In this document: in pieces, positions 1 through 11,343 of the stretch
Layout of the letters: every line of letters starts with the position of its first letter
How positions within the stretch are numbered: the first letter of the stretch is position 1
Source of the DNA: Romanomermis culicivorax
Lineage: Eukaryota > Nematoda > Enoplea > Mermithida > Mermithidae
DNA length: 64,000 bases
Assembly (NCBI GenBank): GCA_963922205.1
Contig: CAWUHX010000047.1
Location: 806,001-870,000 of the forward strand
Direction of reading: 5' to 3'
Notes under the pieces: generated by a model
The model's input: only the letters and a program-made list of their open reading frames with translations
Told to the model about the DNA's origin: nothing
Databases searched by the model: none
Translations under genes and position numbers: made by a program

Positions 1-588
1 TGATCCCTGTCGGGCTTCGCGGTATAACACTTCATTTTGGATATAAAATCCACTATGATACTTGGTTGTCCCATTTGGACCCAATCTATCGAAGTATGGC
101 TGTAATACCTGATCTTTTCTCTGCAAGAAGGCCATGAGATCATCTCTAATTAGCCCTTTTGGTAATTCATCTTCTTTGGGGTCTGCCAAAGTAAACTCCT
201 GTTCCTTTTCTGGGTATAACCAGGTTACTCTTTTTTCCTCACCTTTGTCCTGGTTTCCCCTACTTACCTTTTCGTTGACCTGATTGCCATCAGGCTGGAT
301 CTGAGCCTGATTACTCTTCTCCGCTTCCTTCGCCATGCTCCTTGTAGTTACGGCATTTATCAAGTCTGCAGGCGAGCTTGATTCTGGATCACCCTCAGAA
401 TCTTCTGGATAAACGTGGGTGAATCTCGGACTCATATCAGTCCTCTGATTCTTCTTACCTTTTGGCTCCGGATGTAACGGAGTACCGTCTTCAGGATTCC
501 GATCTGTCAGAATTCTGAATCTCTTCACCAAATTGAGATGTTTTTTCTCAATAAGCTGTGCCTCAAGATCTTTCAGGTTTTAGGACTC
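1..588 (-). CDS. pol continuation: linker towards integrase (partial)
   Basis: The minus-strand frame that encodes RT-RNase H stays open from just after two in-frame stops (TGA at 589-591, TAA two codons later) to the window edge. The translation is charged and hydrophilic, and near the edge has a segment ending LYREARQGS. That resembles the stretch just before the integrase zinc-binding domain in Ty3/gypsy Pol. No integrase catalytic core is inside the window. Either integrase is made from a separate ORF, the stops are read through, or this copy carries stop mutations. No convincing ATG was seen at its start. Confidence 0.55.
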
Positions 589-2571
589 TCATTTATCCTC
601 TGAGAACATGTGTTCCCATTTTGGCGGTATCTTTTCCCCTTGATCGTCTGGTTCATCCATCCTGGACAAAAAGTCTGCCATGGCATTTTGTTTTCCAGGC
701 ACATACTCTAGTTTATGGTTGAACTGAGAGATGAACGAGTACCATCTCTTCAACTTACCATTGGTCATTGCATTGACCTTCATAGATAATAAAGGTTTGT
801 GATCAGTTCTTATGATCACCTTATGACCCACTAAGTAGTGCTTGTATAACTTCAAGCCATACACAATTGCCAAGCATTCCCTTTCCGTGGCTGACCACTT
901 TTTCTCATCCGCTTTTAAAATTCTGCTATTATAAGCAATTACCCAGCGGTCTGACTTGGTCTCCTGGTAAAGGACTGCTCCTAGTGCCGTTCCGCTGGCA
1001 TCTGTCTGAAGGACAAAGTCCGCAGACCCGTCCAAAACCGGATACCTAAGGAATGGCACAGACAATAGTGCTTCTTTCAGGCTCCTAAAAGCCTGATGGT
1101 GAACCTCCGTGACTTCCCAAACACAGTTCTTCCCAGTTAGTTTATACAACGGTTCAGCGTGTTTAGCCAAACCCGGTATGAACTTTTTACACCACTGCAA
1201 CATACCTAGAAACCTTTGCAGTTTACGTTTAGATTCTGGGAATGGGAAATCATTTATAGCTTTGACCTTTTTCGGATCTGGGGAAACTCCATCCGAATTT
1301 AAGATATGTCCTAAAAAATGAACTCTCTCAGGCAGGAATTCACACTTCTTCGGCTTCAAGGTCAAATGAGCCTTTCTTAGAGCTTGCAGGACTAGCTCTA
1401 GATTAACTAGGTGTTCCTCAAACCTATTTGAGAACACAATTATATCGTCTATATAGACTAGACAGATTTTCCAAACATATGGATGCAAAACTCTTTCCAT
1501 CATACGCTGGAACTCGGCTGGCGCATTTTTTAGGCCAAAGGGCATGACTTTAAATTGATAAAGCCCTTCTTGGCATATGAAAGCAGTTTTCTCCTTGCTT
1601 TCTTCATCCATTGGCACTTGCCAATATCCTGATTTGAGATCTAGGGTAGTATAAAATTTGGCTTTACCTAAACAGTCTAGATAGTCATCCATTCTAGGAA
1701 TGGGATACTTATCATCCTTGGTAACATCATTTATACCCCTAAAGTCCACTACTGGTCGCTTGGTACCATCCTTTTTACCTACAAGGAATAACGGAGCTGC
1801 CCAAGGCGACTTTGATGGCTCAATTACACCCTTCTTGAGCATATCTTGCACATGCTCACGAACATGTGGCCGTAAATTTATGGCAGTCCTGTGGTACCTT
1901 TTTGCCACAGGTGCTGCATCCCCTGTATTTATTTTACAGGTCAAATAGGGTGTAGTAGTTGGAGGATCACTGGGCAAGCTGAACACGTCTCTATATTTTG
2001 CGAGACACCGTAAAGCTTGTTCCAATTGTTCAGATGGTATGTTGGATTTAGCTAGCATATTGTACAAGGCTTCCTTGAACTCTTTCTCATCCACTTGAGT
2101 CGAATCAGGTCTAGCCTGGACTGCACAAGTTTGCAGCTTCTCCAAATCCTCAACTATCTTCCCCTTAAGTTGATCTTGGTTATCAGTATCACACAACACT
2201 GAATTAGTATGGCCAATTATTTGATTTCTTTTCAAATGGCATCCTGATCCTGTGTTGTTGGATACCATAACAACAAAATCATCTTTTGTACCATCTACTA
2301 TGGTACTATCAATGTGGAACCTTTCTTCATTGTCTTCAGACTCTATTATGATTCCATTGAGGCAATTTTCGCCTACTTTATCCCAAAGCTTTGCTCTCAG
2401 AAGTATATCAGTACCACTAGGTAAGTAGATGGGATTCACACTCACCACTGGCACCGAAACCTTTAGCAGGCAAATCTTTGGCTGGTACTGGTCGGCGGCG
2501 CTCATCATGGATTCCGCGGCGCTCGTGGTCATGACCTCTCCACAATTGGATAGGGGCTGGTCCGGCGTCAC
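589..2571 (-). CDS. pol: Ty3/gypsy Pol: reverse transcriptase and RNase H
   Basis: This 660-codon frame encodes the polymerase of the retrotransposon, which copies element RNA into DNA in cytoplasmic particles. The RT fingers and palm cover roughly residues 215-430. Visible motifs are [10 protein letters not shown], the [11 protein letters not shown] motif, MPFGLKNAP and the catalytic YIDDIIVFS near residue 374. An RNase H domain follows at about 520-635, with [12 protein letters not shown] and the later TDHKPL motif. The frame is in -1 register to gag and overlaps it by about 30 nt. The nominal first codon is GTG and the first ATG lies further in, so translation from a gag-pol frameshift is likely. 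No classic slippery heptamer is obvious in the overlap. The frame ends with TGA before any integrase. Confidence 0.93.
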   Translation of the reverse strand: MTPDQPLSNCGEVMTTSAAESMMSAADQYQPKICLLKVSVPVVSVNPIYLPSGTDILLRAKLWDKVGENCLNGIIIESEDNEERFHIDSTIVDGTKDDFVVMVSNNTGSGCHLKRNQIIGHTNSVLCDTDNQDQLKGKIVEDLEKLQTCAVQARPDSTQVDEKEFKEALYNMLAKSNIPSEQLEQALRCLAKYRDVFSLPSDPPTTTPYLTCKINTGDAAPVAKRYHRTAINLRPHVREHVQDMLKKGVIEPSKSPWAAPLFLVGKKDGTKRPVVDFRGINDVTKDDKYPIPRMDDYLDCLGKAKFYTTLDLKSGYWQVPMDEESKEKTAFICQEGLYQFKVMPFGLKNAPAEFQRMMERVLHPYVWKICLVYIDDIIVFSNRFEEHLVNLELVLQALRKAHLTLKPKKCEFLPERVHFLGHILNSDGVSPDPKKVKAINDFPFPESKRKLQRFLGMLQWCKKFIPGLAKHAEPLYKLTGKNCVWEVTEVHHQAFRSLKEALLSVPFLRYPVLDGSADFVLQTDASGTALGAVLYQETKSDRWVIAYNSRILKADEKKWSATERECLAIVYGLKLYKHYLVGHKVIIRTDHKPLLSMKVNAMTNGKLKRWYSFISQFNHKLEYVPGKQNAMADFLSRMDEPDDQGEKIPPKWEHMFSEDK

Positions 2572-4934
2572 GTATATCCGTTGTTGAGCGTCATCGTCCT
2601 ATTCCTGAAATCTATTATGGCTCCTACCTGAGGATGAGCCAAAAAATCTGTTCCTACAATGACATTCTCACCTGCTTCAGGAATTACAATTGCTTTAACG
2701 GGGAACTGTCCACACAATGTATCCATCCTAAATTGGATATACCCATGGGCTTGGACTGTCTTACCGTTGGCCACAGTAACATTTAATATCCTGGGATATT
2801 CAGTGTAATCCGGGCCCAAAGTTTCTTTCAGAAACTTAGCCGACATGACAGTGCACTGAGCTCCTGTGTCAATTAAAGCCATTGTTTTACGACCTCCTAT
2901 AACAACCTCAATGTGGAATGGGGCTGTTCTGGGGTACGTATCCAGCAAATGTTGTTCCTGAGGACTAGCTGGTGTGCCTCTCCTTATTACTTGTATTGAT
3001 GGTACTACAGGTTGTGGTGCAATTGCATTCATTTGCACAATACTACCTAATACAACATTTGGGCAACTCACTCTCTGGTTTACTTCACCTAAAGGACTCA
3101 TTTGAGATTGCCTTGCAACCATAACACTTGAATAATCCTTCTGAGGTGGCTGATTTGTGAATTGACCCTGTTGCAGAGTCTGAGTCGGACCCATAATAGC
3201 CTGAGGAGGCTGAGGATGCTGTAATGCAGCTTGCTGTTGGTATTGCTGCATCTGTTGGAACTGCTTCTGCAGCTCCTTCTGTTTTTTAAACTCCAGAAAT
3301 TCATTATAATCTGAATTCTGTTGATAACTCTCGTGGCTATCCTGATAACCTGAATAGCCTACATTATAAGCACCTCTGCCTCTGCTATTATAGTTGGCAT
3401 TTGGGTAACCTCCTCTACCTCTATAGTTACCTCTAGCAAAAGTGTTGAAGCCTCCCCTGTTGAAGGTAGGGAAGCTGGCTCTACCTCTGCTCCTGCGCTC
3501 GGACAATACTCTCAATGTCCTGCAGTCTGCAGTATTATGTGTTATGTTCTTGTGGAACTCACACCATGGCTTAGTCGGATCTCGGGAAACTTGACCTCCC
3601 TGACTTGTACTAGGTATGGCCACATCAGACCGATTTTCCGCTTGCCTGTTATCAACCTTTTGCTGGAGCTGGTCGAACCTTTCGACCAGTTGTACCATCT
3701 CTTTAGAGATTTTCAATAGAAGAGATTCTTTCTTACCTTTTTCGGTCTGAGCCCTAGGGGCTTCCCGAACTGGAATCTCCTCTATCTCAGGAGAATCACT
3801 CCTTGACCTTTGGGTTTGGGCCTGTACCTGATTACCCATAGTTTGATATGGTTGCCGAAACCTTTGCCTCTGGCCTTGTTGATATCCTTCTGACTGGTTC
3901 CTAGCAACTACGGCAATTTCAGGATCATGCCCACTAGGCATACCTACTTCATTAATTACTATAGGATCCTGTTGTGTACCCTTGGGTCCATATCTCTGGA
4001 AGGCATTCCTATATCTACGTTCAATGTCATGAACTTCAACTGCTAGATCATACCAAGTCCTAAAGGTATGTTTTGAATTCTTAAGTTCAGACTGGAACGT
4101 GGGGTCACTCTTATATATGAAGGTGTCAATGATCAGTCTCTGTTTAGACTGGTAGTCCAAATCACCTTTAACTAGTTCCACTAATATACTGACCCTTTTT
4201 AAAAACTCTACGGCCTGTTCATTGGGTCTTTGTTGGATCTCAAACAACTCCCTGGTTAACATTTCCAGGTTGCATTCAGGTGCAAAGACATTAATAATGG
4301 CTCTCCTGGCCTCCCTATAGGTCATGTTGTCTCCTGCAACAGCCTTCGGTCTACCTTTAGAAAGCCTCAGCAGTGCTTCATACTTAGCTGATTTGGGTGT
4401 ATCCCTACGGAATTCCCCTTCAAGTGCTGTTAAGAAGCTAAGCACCTGCTGATTTACCATACCCTCATCTAAAAGTTTGGGTAACACACCTTTAACGATA
4501 TTCCTGACTACAATCTCTTGTGCCAAATTATTTGATGGCACTTCCCTCTGATCATAAGCTGCTGTTAATACTGGATCAAGATCAGAGTTCAGGGATTGCA
4601 GCATAACTCTATTTGGATCTCGTTGAGGTGGTACACCTCCTTGATATGATGGCATATTGTCTTTGTCAAACCTGTAATCCCTATATGGGAAACATGCCAA
4701 TTGATCTGGTCTAAGGGTATTTGGATCAACTATATTTCCTCTACCATCATAGACCACTCTAGTTAAAGTTGGATGCTGCGAAGCTATCTGACTTTGATTC
4801 CTGAAGTCTGCCGATTGCTCAGCTCCTTCGAATCGAAGATCTCTAGCTGGACCTCTCCAACTTTTGGGCTCAAAGTTAAGCCTTTGCCCTTCATCAACAT
4901 CAGGCCTATTACTAGGCCCTGCGCCTGCATTCAT
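2568..4934 (-). CDS. gag: Ty3/gypsy Gag with C-terminal aspartic protease
   Basis: This intact 788-residue frame forms the retrotransposon particle and carries its protease. The N-terminal two fifths form a Ty3-type capsid region ([12 protein letters not shown] and a following [10 protein letters not shown] segment). A zinc-knuckle-like CX2HX4HX4C motif lies near residue 458, followed by a Gly/Arg/Tyr-rich RNA-binding stretch and a long Gln-rich linker. A retropepsin domain with catalytic ALIDTGAQC near residue 687 and a later IVGTDFL motif closes the protein, so protease belongs to the gag frame here. The start ATG overlaps the stop of the upstream small ORF in an ATGA. A related but decayed gag lies at 30.7-32.8 kb. 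Confidence 0.9.
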   Translation of the reverse strand: MNAGAGPSNRPDVDEGQRLNFEPKSWRGPARDLRFEGAEQSADFRNQSQIASQHPTLTRVVYDGRGNIVDPNTLRPDQLACFPYRDYRFDKDNMPSYQGGVPPQRDPNRVMLQSLNSDLDPVLTAAYDQREVPSNNLAQEIVVRNIVKGVLPKLLDEGMVNQQVLSFLTALEGEFRRDTPKSAKYEALLRLSKGRPKAVAGDNMTYREARRAIINVFAPECNLEMLTRELFEIQQRPNEQAVEFLKRVSILVELVKGDLDYQSKQRLIIDTFIYKSDPTFQSELKNSKHTFRTWYDLAVEVHDIERRYRNAFQRYGPKGTQQDPIVINEVGMPSGHDPEIAVVARNQSEGYQQGQRQRFRQPYQTMGNQVQAQTQRSRSDSPEIEEIPVREAPRAQTEKGKKESLLLKISKEMVQLVERFDQLQQKVDNRQAENRSDVAIPSTSQGGQVSRDPTKPWCEFHKNITHNTADCRTLRVLSERRSRGRASFPTFNRGGFNTFARGNYRGRGGYPNANYNSRGRGAYNVGYSGYQDSHESYQQNSDYNEFLEFKKQKELQKQFQQMQQYQQQAALQHPQPPQAIMGPTQTLQQGQFTNQPPQKDYSSVMVARQSQMSPLGEVNQRVSCPNVVLGSIVQMNAIAPQPVVPSIQVIRRGTPASPQEQHLLDTYPRTAPFHIEVVIGGRKTMALIDTGAQCTVMSAKFLKETLGPDYTEYPRILNVTVANGKTVQAHGYIQFRMDTLCGQFPVKAIVIPEAGENVIVGTDFLAHPQVGAIIDFRNRTMTLNNGYT

Positions 4935-5113
4935 TTCAGCAGCGAGACGGTTGTCTCTTTCTGCACCCCTATTACATGGTCTAACCTGTCTATCCGGCTC
5001 CTGTCGGCTTCCCTTTTGTTGTCCTCTGTGGCGGCATTTGCAATTATGTCGAACAAGGCTTCGACGGTCCCTTTCAACTCGCGTAGCTGCGTCGCCAACT
5101 CCTGATTGGACAT
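4931..5113 (-). CDS. small ORF upstream of gag, coiled-coil-like
   Basis: The 60-codon frame is rich in Leu, Glu, Lys and Arg with heptad-like spacing, as in the N-terminal matrix-like part of some Gags. Its stop overlaps the gag start codon (ATGA). It may be a separate leader ORF that feeds gag by reinitiation, or the true N-terminus of Gag cut off by a frameshift in this copy. No homologue is recognised. Confidence 0.4.
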   Translation of the reverse strand: MSNQELATQLRELKGTVEALFDIIANAATEDNKREADRSRIDRLDHVIGVQKETTVSLLK

Positions 5114-6112
5114 CTCGGGAGCTCTTCCCTGCGGTTGGAATCGCTCTTGTTCCTGGGGAATCCTCTCTAATCTTTGATCGATTTCGGGGTCCCTTTCTTC
5201 GAAATTTGGTCGAATTTCGGGCGTAACGACGTCCCTTTTTGGTCCTGCTAATTCGACCTTTGGCGGCGGTGACCTTTTGAAATTTTGCTGCGGCGGTCCA
5301 TCGGCGTCTGGGTTCGGATTCGCCGGGCCTGCCTCCTGCGGATCGATGGCAATCGCTGGCGGTCAGTCAATTGGTACGCCTGCATCTTGAGGCGTAAAAT
5401 GCATTGCATTTTGCTGCAATGGTTGAACCCTCGCGGGAGTTTGATCTGGGATCACTGGGTCCGGAGCAGCATGCTGTTGCTGATCTCCGTCTCCCAAATT
5501 GACTAGATTCCCAGCACTCGCCACTCTGGGTGGTGATCTACGTAAAGTATTACCTCTCGGTATCCTTTCGTTAGGCATTTTAAATCCTGCTAACTTTCTG
5601 TAGAAACCTGGAGGATTTTCTTTTCTCCTAGTCTGACTACGAAGTTCCGTGGTAAGGAGTTAAAAGCCACCACTTGTTGTGCAGGTCTTTCCTTAAGAGG
5701 CGTAAGAAAAGATTGGGTCTGAACTGACCTGTTAGAACTGATACCTTGGCTAAGCCTCGGTGATCTGTGCAACAGTCCGGTTATCCCCAGACCTACAACA
5801 ACAAAGATAAACTTTGTTCTAAATACGGGGGCCTTACCAAAGACCTCCGCAGTCTCCTAGATGAGACAAGGAATCCCCTCAGGGATAAACTTACTTGGGT
5901 ATAACCCGAAAGGGGTTTCCCAAAACTTACTTGATGTAAGCCGGCGCCTGGGCCTCTGGCCCTCCGCCTTCGTCGACGCGGATTATCTAAATAAATAAAC
6001 GAATATATATAGCAATAAGTCCGACGAAATATGCAAAAAGAATGTGGGTATACCACAGTGCAATACTCATAAAAAACACAAGTTGCTGGGAAATTTGTAT
6101 TTGGGGACGCCA
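5114..6112 (-). other. retrotransposon 5' leader with short ORFs
   Basis: The stretch lies between the proposed primer-binding site and gag. It holds short frames at 5363-5578 (72 codons, Pro/Gln/Arg-rich) and 5590-5772 (61 codons), neither recognisable. Two AAGTAAGT sequences read like splice donors on the minus strand at about 5890-5945, so a spliced leader is possible. Nothing here looks like a host gene. Confidence 0.35.
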
Positions 6113-6276
6113 GCAATAAAAACCAAAATATAATAAAAACGTGAATATAGTGAAGAATGATTTCACTATCACTTTTCGTCTTTCTTTGGCGCTCCATTCT
6201 ATGCAAATGTCTGCGCCGCTGGTCGTCCCTTTCGTCGATTTGCATGTCGATTTCCCCACACGAATTGGCATCAACA

Positions 6277-6889
6277 GGGTGCCCAACATAGGATCGCAAG
6301 AGCACTGTGACCATTCAACTGCACCGCACCCACCTAACCAATGATTGGGAAACTTTTCATTGAGCCAGCGCCTTACCGGCTCACCATAATGAGCGGGGGC
6401 ACTATCCTGCATGAACCAAAGGGCCTGGGCTTCTGGCCTGTTTGATAAGTCTGGCCAAAATTTGTTATTGAGCATAACCAAATAAGTTTCTTTGTTGATG
6501 GTGGCATCAAAAAAATATGGGCCAATAACGCCTTGGGACCAAATCACAGCCCAAATGCATACTGAAGGAGAACGTAACTGGAGTTCCAATTGTTGCTTTG
6601 GATTCTCTGCAGCCCGATAGATACAGTTCTGCCTGTTAATTTGGCCCTCCAAGTGAAATGTGGATTCGTCCGAGCATAAAATGGAATCTTCAAACTCTGG
6701 TTGGTCATCAAGTTATTTAAAGCCAATTTTCACAAACCTCTAGCCAGCTGTTGTGATCATCTTCTAATAAGCCATGAATGAGGGTAAAATGAAAGGCCTT
6801 AATATAATGTTCCTTGAGAGTCCATTGAATTGAAGTCCGGGTGATTTCAAATTGGTTTGAAGCTCGTCTAAGTGAGGTGGTAGGATTAT
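6277..6889 (-). pseudogene. mariner-like transposase, central and C-terminal part
   Basis: This is a fragment of a Tc1/mariner-superfamily transposase, the nuclear enzyme that cuts and pastes the element. Read on the minus strand, an HTH-like segment (TSLRRASNQFEITRTS) is followed by a CSDESTFHLEG segment with the first catalytic Asp near 6676. Then come WAVIWSQGVIGPYF and FMQDSAPAH with the second Asp. The frame is broken near 6720. Homology stops just after VEW, where the third acidic motif should follow, at the proposed retrotransposon boundary. The N-terminal part continues at 8331-8576 beyond a hAT-like insertion. Confidence 0.82.
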
Positions 6890-6897
6890 CCATGAAC
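6890..6897. repeat. 8-bp target duplication CCATGAAC, left copy
   Basis: An identical octamer occurs at 8324-8331 on the other side of the hAT-like element. Removing one copy and the element rejoins the mariner transposase reading. Confidence 0.85.
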
Positions 6898-8323
6898 CAA
6901 GGTTTTTTAGGCCAATTAGGAGCCATGGCTCCTTAAAATTCTGATTGGCTCCTAAAAATTTAGGGGCACAAGCCAAATTGGCTTGTAAAAATGAGAGCCA
7001 AACCACCCTTTTTGATTAGGCTATTGGGCTTCCTGTGCAGAGATGCATTTTTATTCATTTTGAAATGAAAATATTGAAAATTTTTCGGCGCTTCGCGCCG
7101 GATTCCAAATCATGTATGATTCTTGGTATCATTTCTGTTGTGTGGTCAGAAAATGTCATCGTAGCTTGAATGTCGTAGAAAATGTCGTCGTAGCTTATGC
7201 TTATAGCTTTCAGAAACCAGCATGTTATGCATGAATGTGTGACCTTGTATTGCTTTTTTTCACGTATTTTCCAAGCATTTTTCTAAATTATTTTCACAAA
7301 ATCGTTTTGCAGCTTGGTGAACATAACTTTTTGCATTTTGAAAATGATTAAAACATCATCAGCATGGGAAATAGCAGAGGTTATTGCTATTTGAAGAAGC
7401 CATTCAGATTCATTGTTGCTTGCCTAATTTTTTAATTTTAGTTTGCCCCACAGAAAACAGGTTGAATTCGCTGAAAAAATAGACCCTTCATGCAGGAAAA
7501 ATATATTAAAAGTGTGCATTTTCCAACGCCATAGAATATCATAATCTAAAATTTTCTTTCAGTGCTAAGCGCCGCAGATCAAGTCCGAAGTAAAATACCT
7601 ATCGCGCTTTTTTATGTTATAGATCATGTGAAAACACTCGCTTTTGATAAATAATTGTGATTACTGGCTCCGGATATATAAGATCCAAAATGTATGTAAA
7701 ATGTTTGACCTCTTCCGCCAATCAAATGGTAAAAAGATCATGATCGGTCATCGTCAGTTGCTGTAGAATGTGCTGAAAAAATGCATTTTCCGACATTTTA
7801 GAGGCCTCGAAATCAAAATTTTTCGGTGCTTGGCACCAAACAAGTTACTTTAGCCAGACTTTTGATTTCTCACCCAAAACTCAAGAAATTCGATTTTAAA
7901 AGTCAGGAACTGACGCGAAGTGAATGAAAAACAAGGAAAGTACCTTTTAATCATTTTTCTGATGAAATTAAGCGAATTTATCACTTTTAGAGTGAGCAAC
8001 TAAACCAATTTTTCCCCCAAGTTACAGATCAATCTGGCTTAAACCCCTAATGATTGATTTGAATAATGTGTGATCTCATTTGTGAGCCTTATTATTCTGT
8101 GTGTGATTGAGAATGTATTGAAAATGATTGATCTGTTATGTGTGCTTCTACTGTGATTTCGAAGAGTGTTTTTGACTAAATTTGTTGAGAAAACATTGTT
8201 TTTTACTATACCACATTTATTTACAAACTTTTTAGTTTTGGTCTGTTGAAATTCCTATTGGCCTGTAAAATTTTGACCTTAGGAGCCAAATGGCCTATCG
8301 AGAAAAAACCAAAAAAAACCCTG
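6898..8323. mobile_element. non-autonomous hAT-like element inside mariner
   Basis: The 1,426-bp insert begins CAAGGTTTTTTAGGCC and ends in the complement of CAGGGTTTTTTTTGG. It is flanked by the perfect octamer CCATGAAC. CA-starting ends, short imperfect terminal repeats and an 8-bp duplication fit hAT elements. Subterminal GGCTCCTAA repeats lie near both ends in inverted orientation. No transposase frame is present, so it depended on a helper. A GGCGCTTCGCGCC palindrome sits near 7087. The insertion point within a recognisable transposase fixes both edges. Confidence 0.85.
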
Positions 8324-8331
8324 CCATGAAC
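8324..8331. repeat. 8-bp target duplication CCATGAAC, right copy
   Basis: It matches 6890-6897 exactly and borders the right end of the hAT-like element. Confidence 0.85.
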
Positions 8332-8576
8332 TCCATTGAAATGGTGTCTACATTCTCTTCTGAACCAGTGCTTCGAGGTCGTCCACTTCGAGGCAAGTCA
8401 GCTACAATACCTGTCTCATCAAAGCATTTGTTTAAATTAAGAACAGCATCAGCAGTTGGTTGTTCGGAGAATGAATGTCGACGCCAATCCTGCACAACTT
8501 GTTCTGCATTTTTCGAAATTGAGTATAATCTTACACATTTTACTTTATCTTCTAAATTCAACCGCTGGGACGCCAT
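8332..8576 (-). pseudogene. mariner-like transposase, N-terminal part
   Basis: The frame starts at an ATG at 8576 with MASQRLNLEDKVKCVRLY, the DNA-binding helix-turn-helix start seen in many arthropod mariner-like transposases, and carries ADLPRSGRPRS about 60 residues in. It is cut by the hAT-like insertion and resumes at 6889. A mariner-type terminus (CCAGGTGTTCCAAAAG, minus strand, near 8995-9010) lies upstream at the expected distance. Confidence 0.8.
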
Positions 8577-8686
8577 GTAATTATATTGAAACTTTAAGTC
8601 AATTAGTTACCTGGAAAATGGTATAAATATTAGGTCCTAATAATTAGGTCGAACAAAGTTATCAACCTTCAAAAGTCAGAAGTAAA

Positions 8687-8988
8687 GGCCCTGTCATACT
8701 TCACCGCGCGGCACCGCGCGGCGCCGGTTGTTCTATTCATACTAAAAAGCGGCGCCGCGCGGTACCGCCTTTGAAGTATGAATAGGTTTTTGTAATTTTT
8801 GCGGCGCCGCGCGGCGCCCCATCAGGTTTCAACTGAACCAATACACATTTTTTGAGAAGAGCAAAATCCAAAAGTAAAAAAGCGGCGCCGTACGGCGCCG
8901 TTCGGCGAAGTATGACAAGCCACCGCGCGGCGCCGCCTGTTAGTATGAATAGGACAACCGGCACCGCGCGGCGATGTATGACAGGGCC
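8687..8988. mobile_element. 302-bp GC-palindrome MITE
   Basis: The element starts GGCCCTGTCATAC and ends with its exact complement GTATGACAGGGCC. The interior holds about six copies of CCGCGCGGCGCC-type palindromes and pairs of ATTCATAC/GTATGAAT, so almost the whole element can fold on itself. It has no coding capacity. No clear target duplication was found. It sits in mariner flank sequence, just inside the proposed mariner terminus. Confidence 0.8.
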
Positions 8989-9025
8989 TCAACTTTTGGA
9001 ACACCTGGTATATATATATATATAT

Positions 9026-9774
9026 ACAGGGTGAGCCAAAAAAAGGCGACCGGCGCTGACTTCCATAACTTTTGACCCAATGAAGCTCTTTTAATGCGGA
9101 TCGCTGCATTAGAATGCCCTGTTTATCTTTGTTGTAAAGGCCAAATTTTATGCTCCTAGCATTTATGGTCATTGTACAAACATAAATTTAGTAGTTGGTC
9201 ATTTTTCAAAAATTAAAAATTGTGAAATCAAAGTAAAAGTTTTTCATTTGTGAGAAAAGTTTTGTAAAGCTTTTTACACACAATAATACTTTAAAAGTCA
9301 CCCAGATTTTTAAGTTACGCGTAATTTAAAATCACTAACTTCTTGTTTCAATATGGGGCGAAATTTCGCCAAAATCAAGAGTTTTTGTTTTGGAATTGGA
9401 AAAAAAGAAAAAATCAAAACAAAATCAATTCTGTCATTGACCAAATCGAAAAACGATTAAAATTATCGGTGCAACAGAAAGTAGGACACACTAAAATGGC
9501 TCTCTTGTAGTTCCCAGCTGTTATATGGTTCTCATGACTGGATCTATTGTACTTTTCTGTTGTAAAACATGTTGATTTTGTCAATTTTTCAAAATTTATT
9601 TGCAAAAAAATCGACGTTTAGTGTTTTTGATTCTAGTCAGCCAATATTAGAGCAATCTGGCTGAAACTTTGCAGTTTTCATATCTATCGATGGCAGGAAA
9701 CCGCATCAAAAAAGCTTCACCCTTCTGAAAGCTATGAAAGTCAGTATTGGTCGCCTTCTTTTGGCTCACCCTGT
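9026..9774. mobile_element. Tc1/mariner-type MITE, copy 1
   Basis: The 749-bp element has terminal inverted repeats starting ACAGGGTGAGCCAAAA at both ends and is flanked by TATATA, in keeping with TA target use. It holds no transposase. A second copy at 42956-43700 lies in the opposite orientation, with the same interior order reversed. Confidence 0.85.
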
Positions 9775-11335
9775 ATATATATACTTTTGGTGGAAATTTT
9801 TGTTGATGAGAGTAACCTTTCTTCAAGGCAAATGATTGTCCTTAGCTCGAAAGTTTGGCAAGACAAGACAGTATGTCGAAGCCAGTGTTTTTTCTGCACA
9901 ATGCAGAAAAGCCAAAAAAATTATGCACGAAGCCTAAAAAGTCTACTCGGTGCGGAAAAAATACTGGTCGAAGAGCAGCCCATGCCTTGACTGATTGACT
10001 GTTTTTCTTCCGTTTAATACTGCTTTTTAGTCATGAACGTCTATATTAATTTGAGATCATTGACATGTATCAAGTCTTTGCTTAGACATTCGTGGTGTAC
10101 AAATTTATTCTTCCACCCAATAATCTATCAGGAACTACAATACGGATGCTTTCGGCCCCTAAACAGCGTTTGTTGCAAAAAATTTTTGTTTGCAAGGAAT
10201 TCACTAATTTTGTCACATTGTTTTAATGTATATGATTATCGAACAAAAGAGACTCGATTCTCATTAGTTAGAATTTCCTGAATTTTTCACTTGAATTTAC
10301 GCTCGCTGCAAAAACTTGGTTTTCAAGACATACTATTCTAAATGTTTCATAAGTCCTTAATGTTTTTTTTCAGAATCAACTATTTACGAAAACAATACTA
10401 CCACCTGGAGTCGCTCAATAAACCAGCAACATCATCGTCGTCTGGATTGTCGCATGCGTGATTGAAGCCCTAAAGGACACGTGTTCATACCACGACCTGA
10501 CTCATTCCCGCTGCGTTACCCGGCTTGTTAACGTTCTTTTTCGTCCAAATGGCGTTTTCAGAACTTATACCAGTGTTGTTCAAAAGTGTCAAATTCTCGC
10601 ATGTGGGATCGCAGGTTCGAAGCGACTTCACTTCCATACGTTACGTACAGCGGAGTCCAACTTTTATTTCCCTGCTTCTTTTGGCACGTTCAGTCCCGTA
10701 GCCAGATTTTTTGGTGGGCGGGGGGGGGGGGGGATTGGCGGCCATTCAATATCTTCGGTTGATGAAATCTGGAGGCGGTTTTGTTTTGTCATTGAGCCAA
10801 TCAATAGAAGGAACAAATTGAAAGATGCAGCGAAAAAATGTACCTGAATTTTTGTTTTTTGTGAACTTAAACAAGTATTTCACTTGAAAATTTATTCACC
10901 AAGCTACTAACAACGTTTACTTTCATTTAAACAAAATCCGTCTTGTTTTATAAGCTAACCTCAACACTTTCTGCGATCGGTCATCTTAATTTCCGCTCGA
11001 TGAGTAGGTAAGATGGACCGTAAAAATAAAAGATTTTTCTAATTCTGTCTAAATTCGTTTTAAAGTAGGAAACGACCTTTGTAGCGAAGCTGTTGTCAGT
11101 TTTTTCCAAATGAGTCAACCTGTGTTACTTTTTTTCGAGTTAATTATAGTAATATATATATTATAGTAGTCGGGTTAACAAATAGAGAAAAGAGATTTCG
11201 GCTTACCATGCAGATTTATTGCCTGCCCTCCGATTTCTACCAATTATTTTGTTTCCCAAAGCTCATTTTAAAATTAATATACTGTAGTGGCAACATGATG
11301 AGGATTCGCTCTACGTTGATGCCGCTTGGAATAAT
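9775..11335. other. intergenic, no gene recognised
   Basis: Short frames occur (for example 10458-10847) but show no motif or family. A G-only run of about 16 bases lies near 10719-10734, next to a GTAGCCAGATTTTT sequence like that at the start of the insert at 28253. Confidence 0.5.
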
Positions 11336-11343
11336 GTTGTGAC

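Larger units (their letters stand above)
1..6276 (-). mobile_element. Ty3/gypsy LTR retrotransposon, 3' part outside the window
   Basis: Read on the minus strand this holds, in order, a leader with short ORFs, a gag-protease ORF, an RT-RNase H ORF and the start of an integrase-side ORF that runs off the window at position 1. The long gag and pol frames are open, so the copy looks young. The proposed 5' boundary at 6276 (TGTTGATGCC) falls where the homology of a mariner transposase stops, which suggests insertion into that older element. A candidate primer-binding site TGGCGTCCCC starts at 6112, which would make a very short LTR of about 164 bp. That LTR call is weak because the second LTR lies outside the window and the proposed end lacks a terminal CA. 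Confidence 0.85.

Noticed and set aside
1700..1948. Plus-strand frames within the pol and gag region
   Set aside because: They are antisense shadows of intact RT and Gag frames and show no motif of their own.
5793..6314. 173-codon minus-strand frame across the retrotransposon leader
   Set aside because: It crosses the proposed LTR and the mariner junction and has no recognisable domain.
10373..10461. Possible plus-strand terminal exon after a TTTTTTTCAG acceptor
   Set aside because: Two frames are open to a stop within 30 codons and no upstream partner exon or family could be found.
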